DNA of 64,000 nucleotides from Pediococcus acidilactici (GTDB lineage Bacteria; Bacillota; Bacilli; Lactobacillales; Lactobacillaceae): the NCBI GenBank assembly GCA_024970065.1, contig CP103908.1:372001-436000 (forward strand), in the 5' to 3' direction. The stretch's first letter is position 1, and each line of letters begins with the position of its first letter. The notes under the pieces are model-generated. The model was not told where the DNA came from. It did no database searches and saw only the letters and a program-made list of their open reading frames with translations. Below are positions 17,463-26,131 of the stretch, piece by piece. Position numbers and translations under genes: made by a program.

Positions 17463-18311
17463 GTGATTTCATTTCTAACATTATTAAGCCATTACATGGG
17501 CATGATTAGCGTTAAGAGTAAGTTGAAAAACCAAATTTACACCATCATGGCCTTTGTGGGAAATTGGTATTTGTTATACATTGGGATTCGCTTTATCCAA
17601 AATGGCGGATATACGCGAGGATTATTGCTACTAGCAATTTTCTTGATTTTCCTTTATTTCTCAATTATGAACATTTACTATTATTTCACCAATAAGCAAG
17701 CGCCGTTTGATATTTCTCCAATTTTGGAAAAATACATCGGGGGCGCACCTGAAGAAGTGCGGGAAAAAGAAGAGTTTCGGCGCCGCCTTTCGCGGGTAGA
17801 AAGGCAAAGTCGCCAAGTTGCAAGCCCAGGCGGGTTTTTTGACCAAAAGGCGTTACTGCCGGCAACCATCACTTCATCTGCTCAGCAACAAAAAAACATT
17901 CAACAAATTGCGGAAAAGATGATCCAAACGGGAATGGCCTTTGTGGATTACGGAGGACGTACTGACGATGAGTTACGGACGGAAATGCCTGCGCAACAAA
18001 CTGAGACGTACGCAATCGGTGATATGGGGGTCACCATCCCGTATGCAGAAGTTCAACTTGTCAATGGTAAACCCACCATCATGGCCGGAATGAACCGAAT
18101 GGAAGCCGTTCCGGTGGGGGAAATTACCAAAGTTGGCTTATCTAGTTATCAAGCTGCTAAAGCTGAAAACCATTTGTATTTAGCAAACGCCTTTTTAGTT
18201 GGTGGCGAGAAAAAAGTGCGCGGTCGTTCTGGAATGATTGTGGAAAATGAACCATACCGCTTAAAAATTAATATTGCTTATAAACGGCGCCAATCCTCAC
18301 TTTCTAAGTGA
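17463..18311 (+). CDS. DUF6681-type membrane protein
   Basis: 282 aa. Two hydrophobic segments near residues 28-45 and 52-73, then a long soluble region with alternating charge (FRRRLSRVERQSRQ). The N-terminal layout, including NIYYYFTNKQAPFDISP, matches what I recall of the DUF6681 family, which is confined to Lactobacillaceae and has no known function. The start is GTG 17463 with GGGGG upstream. Cotranscribed with the preceding Ser-rich protein and followed by a good terminator. Confidence 0.78.
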   Translation: MISFLTLLSHYMGMISVKSKLKNQIYTIMAFVGNWYLLYIGIRFIQNGGYTRGLLLLAIFLIFLYFSIMNIYYYFTNKQAPFDISPILEKYIGGAPEEVREKEEFRRRLSRVERQSRQVASPGGFFDQKALLPATITSSAQQQKNIQQIAEKMIQTGMAFVDYGGRTDDELRTEMPAQQTETYAIGDMGVTIPYAEVQLVNGKPTIMAGMNRMEAVPVGEITKVGLSSYQAAKAENHLYLANAFLVGGEKKVRGRSGMIVENEPYRLKINIAYKRRQSSLSK

Positions 18312-18330
18312 TTAGGCGCGTAATTATTAA

Positions 18331-18367
18331 GACCTGTCAATGTATTTACTTTGACAGGTCTTTTTTT
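18331..18367 (+). terminator. Terminator of the DUF6681 operon
   Basis: Perfect 10-bp stem GACCTGTCAA / TTGACAGGTC followed by seven T. Confidence 0.93.
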
Positions 18368-18453
18368 GTCCAGTATAGTCAATATAACCAAAAATTTATC
18401 TAATTTTAATCTTTTATTAATGCAAACGGGTAAATGGAAATGGAGGGATCAAG

Positions 18454-19194
18454 ATGTCGATGATCGAATTTCATAATGTGGAAAAGTATTACGGAAAGTT
18501 TCATGCCTTAACCAACGTTAATCTAACCATTGAAAAGGGAGAAACGGTGGTGTTGATTGGACCATCTGGTTCAGGAAAAAGTACCTTGATTCGAACCATT
18601 AACGGTTTAGAGAGTATCGATAGTGGTCAATTAATTGTCAACGGATTTGACTTGGCTAACCGACAAACCAATATTAATAAGATTCGGCGAGAAGTGGGGA
18701 TGGTTTTCCAGCATTTTAACTTGTACGATAACAAGTCCGTTTTAGAAAACATTATGTTAGCTCCCCGGGTCGTGCTTAAACGGCCCGAAGAGCAGAACCG
18801 GCAGTTAGCTATGGAATTGCTTGACCGAGTGGGACTAGCAGAAAAGGCTGATAGCATGCCTGCCATGTTGTCAGGAGGTCAAAAGCAACGGATTGCGATT
18901 GCTCGCAGTTTAGCTATGCAACCCAAATGCATCTTATTTGACGAACCAACTTCTGCGCTTGATCCCGAAATGATCGACGATGTTTTAAACGTAATGAAGC
19001 AAATTGCTCGTGATTCGGCCATGACGATGGTGGTAGTAACCCACGAAATGGGCTTTGCTCGCGAAGTAGGGGATCGGGTAATTTTCATGGACGGCGGACG
19101 AATTCTAGAGGATGACCGTAAGGAAGAGTTCTTTGACGGGCAACCATCTAACGAACGGGCTCGGCAATTTCTCAGTAAAATTATCAAACACTAG
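18454..19194 (+). CDS. Polar amino acid ABC transporter ATPase
   Basis: 246 aa. Walker A GPSGSGKST, signature LSGGQKQR, Walker B ILFDEPTSALDPE, switch His in VVTHEMGFA: the GlnQ/HisP-type ATPase that powers amino-acid import. First gene of a four-gene operon (ATPase, binding lipoprotein, two permeases) with gaps of a few bases or overlaps. ATG 18454 is preceded by GGAGGG. Confidence 0.95.
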   Translation: MSMIEFHNVEKYYGKFHALTNVNLTIEKGETVVLIGPSGSGKSTLIRTINGLESIDSGQLIVNGFDLANRQTNINKIRREVGMVFQHFNLYDNKSVLENIMLAPRVVLKRPEEQNRQLAMELLDRVGLAEKADSMPAMLSGGQKQRIAIARSLAMQPKCILFDEPTSALDPEMIDDVLNVMKQIARDSAMTMVVVTHEMGFAREVGDRVIFMDGGRILEDDRKEEFFDGQPSNERARQFLSKIIKH

Positions 19195-19206
19195 GAGGTG
19201 GGTCCC

Positions 19207-20040
19207 ATGCGCAGACGTTTTAAAATGCTTTTTATGGGGCTGACGGCGTTGCTTTGTCTAGGCTTTTTAAGCGGTTGTACAAAGCAGGAAGCAAAACAAC
19301 GTGACGCTTGGCAAGCCGCTCAGCAAACTAAAACCCTTACTTGGGGCGTGAAGGCCGATACCAAGCTGTTTGGGTTAATGGACGTAAAGGACTCCCAAAT
19401 TAAGGGGTTTGATATTGACATTGCTAAAGCGTTGACGAAGCAAATGCTGGGAAAAGACGCGCAGGCTAAGTTTGTTCAAGTAACTAGTCAAACCCGGATT
19501 CCACTGCTGAAGAATGGTAATTTGGATGCAGTGATTGCGACGATGACGATCACTAAGGACCGGCAAAAAGTAGTTGATTTTTCAGACTCCTATTTTGATG
19601 CCGGACAATCCCTGTTAGTTCCTAAAGACAGTAAGATCCACAGTGTAAAGGATTTAAACCATCCGGGGACTAAGGTGATTGGAGTGGTTGGTGCTAATTC
19701 GGTCAGCAACGTTAAAAAAGTTGCTCCTAAGGCACAGGTAATTCAGCTGCAAGATTATGCTCAAGCACTTACGGCACTAAAATCCGGACAGGGAGCGGCT
19801 TTAACTACGGATAACGGTATTTTATTTGGGATGGCGGTTGATAACCCCCAATTTAAAGTAGTCGGGAAGGCGTTCACTAAGGAACCTTATGGGATCGCCA
19901 TTAACCAAAACCAACCAGCATTGAAGAAACACATTAACCAAGCGTTGCAAGAAATTATTGCAAACGGGGAGTATAACCGACTCATCAAGAAATGGTTTGG
20001 CGATATTCCTGGATTTAATTACCGGGAGGTGGAACGATGA
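19207..20040 (+). CDS. Amino acid ABC transporter substrate-binding lipoprotein
   Basis: About 277 aa. Lipoprotein signal: basic N-terminus, hydrophobic core and lipobox LSGC with Cys24 as the likely lipidated residue. The mature part is a family 3 solute-binding protein: KGFDIDIAKAL, ATMTITKDRQKVVDFSDSYF and the C-terminal KKWFGDIPG. The MTITxxR/DFSxxYF block is typical of glutamine, glutamate or aspartate binders, but the ligand is not certain. ATG 19207 is preferred over GTG 19198, which overlaps the AGGAGG ribosome site. Confidence 0.93.
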   Translation: MRRRFKMLFMGLTALLCLGFLSGCTKQEAKQRDAWQAAQQTKTLTWGVKADTKLFGLMDVKDSQIKGFDIDIAKALTKQMLGKDAQAKFVQVTSQTRIPLLKNGNLDAVIATMTITKDRQKVVDFSDSYFDAGQSLLVPKDSKIHSVKDLNHPGTKVIGVVGANSVSNVKKVAPKAQVIQLQDYAQALTALKSGQGAALTTDNGILFGMAVDNPQFKVVGKAFTKEPYGIAINQNQPALKKHINQALQEIIANGEYNRLIKKWFGDIPGFNYREVER

Positions 20041-20687
20041 TTAACATTTTAACTAATCATAGTGCAGAGCTCTTTAGTGGACTCGGACAAACGCTACTTT
20101 GTAGTTTGATTGCGTTATTTTTTAGTTTAATAATCGGTTCCCTTTTTGCTATCATGGAAGTTTTACCCAGCCGGTTAGCACGGACCATTGGACGTATTTA
20201 TGTGGAAGTGGTTCGAAACATTCCGCTACTGGTAGTGACCATGTTCTTTTACATCGTGATTCCCCGGTACATTCCCGCCGTGAACGGCTTTACCGCCGGA
20301 ACCATTGGATTGACCATTTACACTTCGGCTTTCATTGCCGAAACGGTGCGGGCGGGAATTCAATCGGTAAGTGGGGGCCAAATGGAAGCAGCCCGGTCAA
20401 ACGGAATGACGTTTAGCCAAGCAATGCGTTATATTGTTTTGCCCCAGGCCTTTAAAATCGTGATTCCACCCCTCGGGAACCAATTTATTAACCTAGTTAA
20501 GAACTCCTCAGTGTTAGCTTTCGTGGCTGGATTTGACCTAATGTACGTGGGTAACGACATTGCCTCCACCACTTTTGACACGATTAACTCCTACCTAGTA
20601 GTGGGAGTACTGTATCTAATTATTACGATGCCGCTAAGTTACTACATGCGGTACCTAGAAAAACGGACGAATCGAGGTGTCGCCTAA
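20037..20687 (+). CDS. Amino acid ABC transporter permease 1
   Basis: 216 aa, about five hydrophobic segments. Has the EAA-type loop that docks on the ATPase (GGQMEAARSNGMTFSQAMRY-IVLPQA) and the VVRNIPLLV segment of His/Glu/Gln permeases. Its ATG overlaps the stop of the binding-protein gene by four bases (ATGA), indicating translational coupling. Confidence 0.94.
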   Translation: MINILTNHSAELFSGLGQTLLCSLIALFFSLIIGSLFAIMEVLPSRLARTIGRIYVEVVRNIPLLVVTMFFYIVIPRYIPAVNGFTAGTIGLTIYTSAFIAETVRAGIQSVSGGQMEAARSNGMTFSQAMRYIVLPQAFKIVIPPLGNQFINLVKNSSVLAFVAGFDLMYVGNDIASTTFDTINSYLVVGVLYLIITMPLSYYMRYLEKRTNRGVA

Positions 20688-21340
20688 TGCACGCATTTAT
20701 GGAAGCCTATTCCGCGGTAAATTTAGCGTTCTTGTTAAAGGGGCTGTGGATAACTATTGAAGTTTCGGTGATTTCGATTATTTTTAGCTACGTGCTCGGT
20801 GGTATTCTTGGATTAATTCGGTACCTTAACGTGCGTTATTTATCAGCATTTGTGGGGCTTGTGATCGACGTAATTCGGAATTTACCCCTTTTGCTAATGT
20901 TTTTCTTCGTCTACTTTGGATTGCCTAATTTAGGAATTCGGTTGGGAATCTTACCATCTTCAATTTTGGCACTAACGGTGTTTGAATCAGCCATGATTGC
21001 GGAAATTATTCGGGGCGGAATTGTTTCGATCGATAAAGGCCAAATGGAAGGCGCCCGGGCGAACGGGTTATCGTATTGGCAAGCAATGCGTTACATTATT
21101 TTGCCACAGGCGCAGGTCCGGATGATTCCCGCTTTGGTTAGCCAATTCATTTCGTTGATTAAGGATACCTCTTTAGCGACGATCATCATGCTTCCGGAGA
21201 TGATGTATCACGCGCAAATCATTTACGGGCAAAACACAAACTATATTATTCCAATGTTTGTAGCTCTAGCAGGAATGTACTTCGTGGTCTGCTATACGTT
21301 GTCGATCGTCTCGCGAAAACTAGAGAAGAAATTAGCCTAA
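20687..21340 (+). CDS. Amino acid ABC transporter permease 2
   Basis: 217 aa, paralogous to the preceding permease, with its own EAA loop (KGQMEGARANGLSYWQAMRY). The two form the heterodimeric channel. Start overlaps the previous stop (TAATG). The operon ends at the terminator 21357-21409. Confidence 0.94.
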   Translation: MHAFMEAYSAVNLAFLLKGLWITIEVSVISIIFSYVLGGILGLIRYLNVRYLSAFVGLVIDVIRNLPLLLMFFFVYFGLPNLGIRLGILPSSILALTVFESAMIAEIIRGGIVSIDKGQMEGARANGLSYWQAMRYIILPQAQVRMIPALVSQFISLIKDTSLATIIMLPEMMYHAQIIYGQNTNYIIPMFVALAGMYFVVCYTLSIVSRKLEKKLA

Positions 21341-21356
21341 GCTTTTTAAGATTAAT

Positions 21357-21409
21357 AAAAACGGCATTCAAACCCATTCGTTATCGAAACAGGGTTGAAT
21401 GCCGTTTTT
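21357..21409 (+). terminator. Terminator of the amino acid ABC operon
   Basis: Stem AAAACGGCATTCAAACCC / GGTTGAATGCCGTTTT followed by T. It lies between convergent genes and may serve hflX too. Confidence 0.85.
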
Positions 21410-21430
21410 GCGTTAAGTGCTAACGAAATT

Positions 21431-22723
21431 TTAAATTTGATCTTCCGGTTGGACAACGTACTGGGCAAGCCGTTGATAATCACTGTCCTTTAGTTCGGCG
21501 GTGATTTTAGTTCCTTGATCGGTGTAGGAAGTTTTCTTTACGTCGGCGTTGCCGTTTAAGAAGTTGACCACTTGACCTTCATCAAAAGGAATTAAGAAAT
21601 CAGCACGTACGTAGTTTTTAAATACTTGCTTTTTAATTAACGAAGTTAGCATTTCAAGTGATTGAAGCTGCTTGGCCGAGTAGGTGAGTTCGGTTCCATC
21701 CAGCGTAGGGTAAGCGATGCCTGCCCGGTCGGCCTTGTTAAAGGCGTAGATCATGGGAACGTCGGTAACCCCGATTTCTTGGAGGGTATCTGCAGTAGTT
21801 TGCATCATTTCCCGATAATGCGGGTCGGATACGTCCACAACTTGCACAAGGAGGTCCGCTTTAGCAGCTTCCGATAGGGTAGAACGAAAGGCCTTTACCA
21901 ACTGGTGCGGTAAATTGCTGACAAACCCAACCGTATCACTGAGAATCAGTTCCTTTTGGTCCGGGAAGGTTAGTTTACGCACACTAGTGTCCAAGGTGGC
22001 AAACAACATGTCCTTTTCGAACACCTGCTTGTCTTCATTGCGGCCGTACATACTAATCAATCCATTCATCGTGGTCGACTTTCCAGTATTGGTGTACCCC
22101 ACCAAGGCCACGCTAGGGATGTCCTTTTTATCCCGGCGCTGGCGTTGCACGTTGGCCGAAGTGGACATTTCTTTAAGTTCCTGGTTGATGTGGTTGATCC
22201 GGTTGCGGATCGTCCGCCGATTTAATTCTAGCTTAGTTTCACCAGCCCCCCGGTTAGTGAAGCCACCGCCGGTATTTCCGGCAGTTTGTTGGTCAAGACG
22301 CTGGGTAGCGCTAGTCCGCAAACGGGGGAGCTGATATTGCAACTTGGCAAGTTCAACTTGGAGACGGGCCTCTTTTGAACGAGCCCGGTTAGCAAAGATT
22401 TCTAAAATCAAACCGGTGCGGTCGATAACCCGCAGCTGGGTTTCCTTTTCTAAATTACTAAGCTGACTAGGGGTTAATTCGTCATTAACCACCAGGGTTT
22501 CGACTTCGCGAGCCGCAGCTACTTGGGTTAATTCTTCAATCTTTCCCTTACCAAAATAGGTTGCGGCGTTAGGCCGTTCTAACTTTTGGGTAAGCTGGTC
22601 CATCACACTCATGTGGTTAGCAGACGCTAACGACTTAAGCTCTGCCATGGCGTAATCCAAGTTAACGCCAGGAAGTTCTAGACCGGCAATAATAATTGGT
22701 TCTTCGTTAATTTCTTCGTTCAT
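21431..22723 (-). CDS. hflX: GTPase HflX
   Basis: 430 aa. N-terminal HflX domain (Y-x-GKGKIEEL, then the helical Arg-rich linker) and a TRAFAC GTPase domain with G1 GYTNTGKST, G3 DTVGFVSNLPHQL and G4 NKAD. HflX splits stalled ribosomes under stress. The GTPase core begins near residue 205. ATG 22723 has GGAGG upstream. A cre-like site lies in its promoter region. Confidence 0.95.
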   Translation of the reverse strand: MNEEINEEPIIIAGLELPGVNLDYAMAELKSLASANHMSVMDQLTQKLERPNAATYFGKGKIEELTQVAAAREVETLVVNDELTPSQLSNLEKETQLRVIDRTGLILEIFANRARSKEARLQVELAKLQYQLPRLRTSATQRLDQQTAGNTGGGFTNRGAGETKLELNRRTIRNRINHINQELKEMSTSANVQRQRRDKKDIPSVALVGYTNTGKSTTMNGLISMYGRNEDKQVFEKDMLFATLDTSVRKLTFPDQKELILSDTVGFVSNLPHQLVKAFRSTLSEAAKADLLVQVVDVSDPHYREMMQTTADTLQEIGVTDVPMIYAFNKADRAGIAYPTLDGTELTYSAKQLQSLEMLTSLIKKQVFKNYVRADFLIPFDEGQVVNFLNGNADVKKTSYTDQGTKITAELKDSDYQRLAQYVVQPEDQI

Positions 22724-22745
22724 ATAAGAATGGCCTCCAAATTAT

Positions 22746-22759
22746 TGAAAACGTTTATA
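22746..22759 (-). promoter_or_regulatory. cre-like site upstream of hflX
   Basis: TGAAAACGTTTATA fits the catabolite-responsive element consensus TGWAANCGNTNWCA at 13 of 14 positions. It sits between a -10-like TATAAT (minus strand, about 22762-22767) and the hflX start. Confidence 0.4.
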
Positions 22760-22889
22760 TAATTATATCATGGATTAAGCGGGCGTAAAAAAATAAGCAT
22801 TTTATGGGGTGATAAACTGCGAATTCGTTAAGTGATCAAAAACGAGCAGTGTGGCGGTGGCTGTATTTGTTTGGGGTCGTGGAGGTACA

Positions 22890-23010
22890 GTTGAAACGTG
22901 TTCCCAGCCCCAACTCCTTCCGGTTAACTAAAAAATAGACCTAATTGTCTCGACAATTAGATCTATTTCTCAGTTAATCCTCACGAGTTACCCGGGGCTG
23001 GGAACACTCT
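22890..23010. repeat. Dispersed nested-hairpin repeat, copy 2
   Basis: Outer arms GTGTTCCCAGCCCC (22898-22911) and GGGGCTGGGAACAC (22994-23007) pair over 14 bp. An inner 17-bp stem runs 22933-22949 / 22952-22968. The single-stranded linkers AACTCCTTCCGGTTAAC and CAGTTAATCCTCA are shared almost exactly with the copy at 4164-4298. The right end extends into the 3' end of the phosphatase gene whose stop codon is at 22981. Confidence 0.8.
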
Positions 23011-23661
23011 GCCAAAATATTCCACCACTCCATCTTGGTCCCTCAATTTCAATTTGGTAACACTCCCGTTGCGGGGGCTATGGGACACGTCAATTTCTGG
23101 GTTGAACATAGAAGTCAAAATTCGAATCAAAGTTCCGTGCGATACCACTAACACGTTATCACCATCGTTAGCTTGGTCAAATGTGTAGTCCAAGCCTTGT
23201 TGCAAACGGGTGGTGATTTCCGTATAGCTTTCGGCATCGTGGAACGGATCCACGTTTTTCCACACGTCGATGGCCGCCTTGATACCATGCAAAGCGGTCA
23301 TGGCGTTCAGGGTCGGTTCAATTGTGGAATGTTGTTGATAAAGTTTAAATTCGGTTTCTACCGAATTAGCACCTTCGAAATAACCAAAAAATTGTTCCCG
23401 AAAAGCTGCAATTGGTTCAATGCTTTTTTCGGGTAGCGGGTGGTGATTTCGTTGGTTGATGAACCGAGCTGTTTTAATTGCCCGGGTAGTATCCGAACAG
23501 TAAGCGCGGGCAAAATCCACATTCGCTAAGAAATCACCTGCTTGTTGGGCGTCGTGCACCCCTTTTTCGGTAAGTGGTGAATCGGACCAGCCTTGTAAAT
23601 GACGGTACCGGTTGAATAAGGTTTGTCCGTGACGTACAAAGTAATAGTTAACAGTTTTCAT
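22981..23661 (-). CDS. Histidine phosphatase family protein, copy 1
   Basis: 226 aa. Catalytic FVRHGQT (His11) and second His in VVSHGTLIR place it in the phosphoglycerate-mutase-like phosphatase superfamily; physiological substrate unknown. It is a paralogue of the gene at 25345-25992, and the two flank a permease. Its C-terminus (…FGRVFPAPGNS) is encoded by the dispersed repeat 22890-23010 and does not match the paralogue's ending (…LIEYNN), so the repeat has replaced the native end. Only 4 bp separate it from the upstream permease gene. Confidence 0.88.
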   Translation of the reverse strand: MKTVNYYFVRHGQTLFNRYRHLQGWSDSPLTEKGVHDAQQAGDFLANVDFARAYCSDTTRAIKTARFINQRNHHPLPEKSIEPIAAFREQFFGYFEGANSVETEFKLYQQHSTIEPTLNAMTALHGIKAAIDVWKNVDPFHDAESYTEITTRLQQGLDYTFDQANDGDNVLVVSHGTLIRILTSMFNPEIDVSHSPRNGSVTKLKLRDQDGVVEYFGRVFPAPGNS

Positions 23662-23665
23662 GAAT

Positions 23666-25297
23666 CTATGCTTTCTTAAATGATTTTCTAAAGATGTTAA
23701 AGAAGAGGAAGTAAACCGCTAAGGTAATGACCACGATAATTCCCCAAGCAATCACGCCAGACCAAACGTCGGCACTGTAGTGACCCTTAATTACTAGGTA
23801 GGCGCCCACAATGAAGGTTAAGATTGCAAATGGGTAGGAAGCCCGAGAAGTCTTCTTCAAATGGTTCCGTTCTACCCAGGCCATGTAAGGAAGCAACGCG
23901 GATAGGGCAATGAAAATTACCGGTATGATAATGTTCAAGGCTAATTCCTTATCGTACAAAGCGGTTCCTGGCGTCGCGTCGGTTGGACGAACCCCTAATA
24001 ATGAGAAGACGATGGTGATTACAAAGCACCAAGCTCCCACTAACCAAGCAAGAACGTCGTTTTTAATGAAGACGTAATCACTGTGGAATTCTTTACTCTT
24101 TTGCCGAATGCGCATGAAGGCAAAGAAGACAAAACTGGTTACGAACGGTGAAACAATTCCGTTGATGTTCAAAAGCCAATTGAACATGTCGTTAATGCTT
24201 GGTAGCCAGTTACTGAGGAAGAGTACCAGCGAAACGATTCCGGTAGTTAACCAGTATCCGTTGATTGGCAAACCATCGCTATTTAACTTACCTAATGATT
24301 TAGGCAGGTACTTCATAGCGACGTCAGACAAGAAGATCCGCGTGCTGGCGTCCAAAATAACCGCCAACTGGGCAAACATGTAAAGGGCTTGGCTCACTGC
24401 AAAGATGTACATGAGGGTGTCCCCAATTCCAAATTCCTTTCCTAACGCTTGGAAGGCGTAGTAGGAACCGTTCATCTTCAAATCGTAAGGGAGGTGGTGA
24501 GCGTTAAAGAACACCGCTAACGAGAACGAACCAAAGACGGTGAGGAAAATCGTCATTAATAGGAGCATCATCATGGCTTTCGGGAAGTCCCGTTTACCAT
24601 CCTTCATTTCCTTAACGTATGGGGCGGCTAGTTCAGCACCGTTAATCGCGAAAATTAACAACCCAAAGGTAGAAAGGAAATGACCGTCAATTTTAGGGAT
24701 GAATGCTTTTACGTTAAAGGGTTGTGTGGCAATGTGGCGACCGTGCATCAAAGCAGCAACCGTCATTACCACGAAGAGGATCGTCATTACGAACATGGCC
24801 CCGCCGCCCAAAGTACTAAGGATCTCCAACGAGCGGTTGCGGAAAAAGTGCTGGAACCAAATGAAAACTAAGAAGACTACCGCGGTGAAGAGGGCAAAGG
24901 CAATCGTGGGCATGTAGGATTGTAAATCTCCGTTACCCTTAACTAACCAACTAATCGAAACCACCACGGAGTTAGCAACGTCAACTACGTATGGTAATCC
25001 CGCAATCCAATAGAAGAAGGCCACGATGTATCCGGCGAGGTCCCCGTTAGTTGCGCGAACCCAGGACGCTAAACCACCACCGTCTTCGTTGAAAGTTCCG
25101 CCAAGTTGGCCAACCATCATTTCGTAAGGCCAAACAAAAAGTAAAATCATTAAAACCCAAGTAGAAACAATTGCTAAACCTTGGTTGTGAAAATTATAAA
25201 TTAAATCGTCAAAGCCAATTACGGTAACAAAGTCCATTAGAGCAACTACCGGCCAGCTAATGTACCTTTTTTTTGCATCTAAAGGTGAATTTTCCAT
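23666..25297 (-). CDS. APC-superfamily amino acid permease (AGT/YjeM-like)
   Basis: 543 aa, about 12-14 hydrophobic segments. The N-terminal VTVIGFDDLIYNF and the GLASWVRATNGDLAGY segment resemble the glutamate/GABA antiporter branch (GadC, YjeM) rather than YfnA-type permeases. Substrate not predictable. It is embedded in a same-strand cluster phosphatase 2 - permease - phosphatase 1 with gaps of 47 and 4 bp. Confidence 0.85.
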   Translation of the reverse strand: MENSPLDAKKRYISWPVVALMDFVTVIGFDDLIYNFHNQGLAIVSTWVLMILLFVWPYEMMVGQLGGTFNEDGGGLASWVRATNGDLAGYIVAFFYWIAGLPYVVDVANSVVVSISWLVKGNGDLQSYMPTIAFALFTAVVFLVFIWFQHFFRNRSLEILSTLGGGAMFVMTILFVVMTVAALMHGRHIATQPFNVKAFIPKIDGHFLSTFGLLIFAINGAELAAPYVKEMKDGKRDFPKAMMMLLLMTIFLTVFGSFSLAVFFNAHHLPYDLKMNGSYYAFQALGKEFGIGDTLMYIFAVSQALYMFAQLAVILDASTRIFLSDVAMKYLPKSLGKLNSDGLPINGYWLTTGIVSLVLFLSNWLPSINDMFNWLLNINGIVSPFVTSFVFFAFMRIRQKSKEFHSDYVFIKNDVLAWLVGAWCFVITIVFSLLGVRPTDATPGTALYDKELALNIIIPVIFIALSALLPYMAWVERNHLKKTSRASYPFAILTFIVGAYLVIKGHYSADVWSGVIAWGIIVVITLAVYFLFFNIFRKSFKKA

Positions 25298-25344
25298 TCT
25301 TAAGTCTCTCCTATGTAAATTTTTTAGATCCTAAATCTACTATC

Positions 25345-25992
25345 TTAATTGTTGTATTCAATTAAATGAATTCCATCGTCATCGAGGGTAAACCGGGTAA
25401 TGCTTCCGTTTTTAGGCCCCCAGGTAATATCTAGTTCGGGATCAGCCTTCGCAGCAATCGAACGGATTGTCGTTCCGTGGCTGACGATGAGGATTTGATC
25501 GCCATCGTTAGCGGACGTTAGCAAATCATTAAATCCGCGGTTGATTCGTTCCCAGAACTCGGCGTTATTTTCTGCATCGTGAAAAGGATCGGCAGCTTTA
25601 ATAGCGTCCTTAGTTTCCGCGATGGGGCGTTCTTCAAGAAATTCGTGGAACGAGCGTTTCCCAGAGATTGGCATCAAAACTTCGAACCAAGTTTGGGCTG
25701 AATCGTTACCTTCAAAATAACCGTAGAATTCTTCCCGAAATTCAGATTTCGGTTGGATTTCGGCGGTAGTTTGCTTATTTTCAGCTAAAATGGCCCGGGC
25801 GGTGTTCATTGCCCGAGTGGTATCTGATGCGTATACTGCGTCAAACTTGGTGTCACTTAAGCGAACGCCAGCTTGGTGGGCGTCTGCGTACCCCTTTTCG
25901 GTTAAGGGGGAGTCGGACCAGCCTTGCATCCGATTGTACTTATTAAAAATGGTTTGTCCGTGACGAACAAAGTACAGCTTTACTTGTTTCAT
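25345..25992 (-). CDS. Histidine phosphatase family protein, copy 2
   Basis: 215 aa, FVRHGQT (His11) and IVSHGTTIRS. First gene of the three-gene cluster with the permease and the second phosphatase. Similarity to copy 1 runs along the whole chain (RMQGWSDSPLTEKG versus HLQGWSDSPLTEKG), so a gene duplication is likely. Substrate unknown. Confidence 0.9.
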   Translation of the reverse strand: MKQVKLYFVRHGQTIFNKYNRMQGWSDSPLTEKGYADAHQAGVRLSDTKFDAVYASDTTRAMNTARAILAENKQTTAEIQPKSEFREEFYGYFEGNDSAQTWFEVLMPISGKRSFHEFLEERPIAETKDAIKAADPFHDAENNAEFWERINRGFNDLLTSANDGDQILIVSHGTTIRSIAAKADPELDITWGPKNGSITRFTLDDDGIHLIEYNN

Positions 25993-26131
25993 CAGCTTCT
26001 GTCCTTCCTTATTTTTTGTAAAACCTCAATCATTCTATCATAAAATAAATTCCCAAAATGGCTTATTTCTTTGTGAAAACGCATAAAAAGGAGTAAAATT
26101 TATGTCTAACAAAACCGAGAGGTGAGATAGA

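Noticed and set aside
26064..26079. cre-like TGAAAACGCATAAA before helD
   Set aside because: Two mismatches at conserved positions and no clear promoter geometry.
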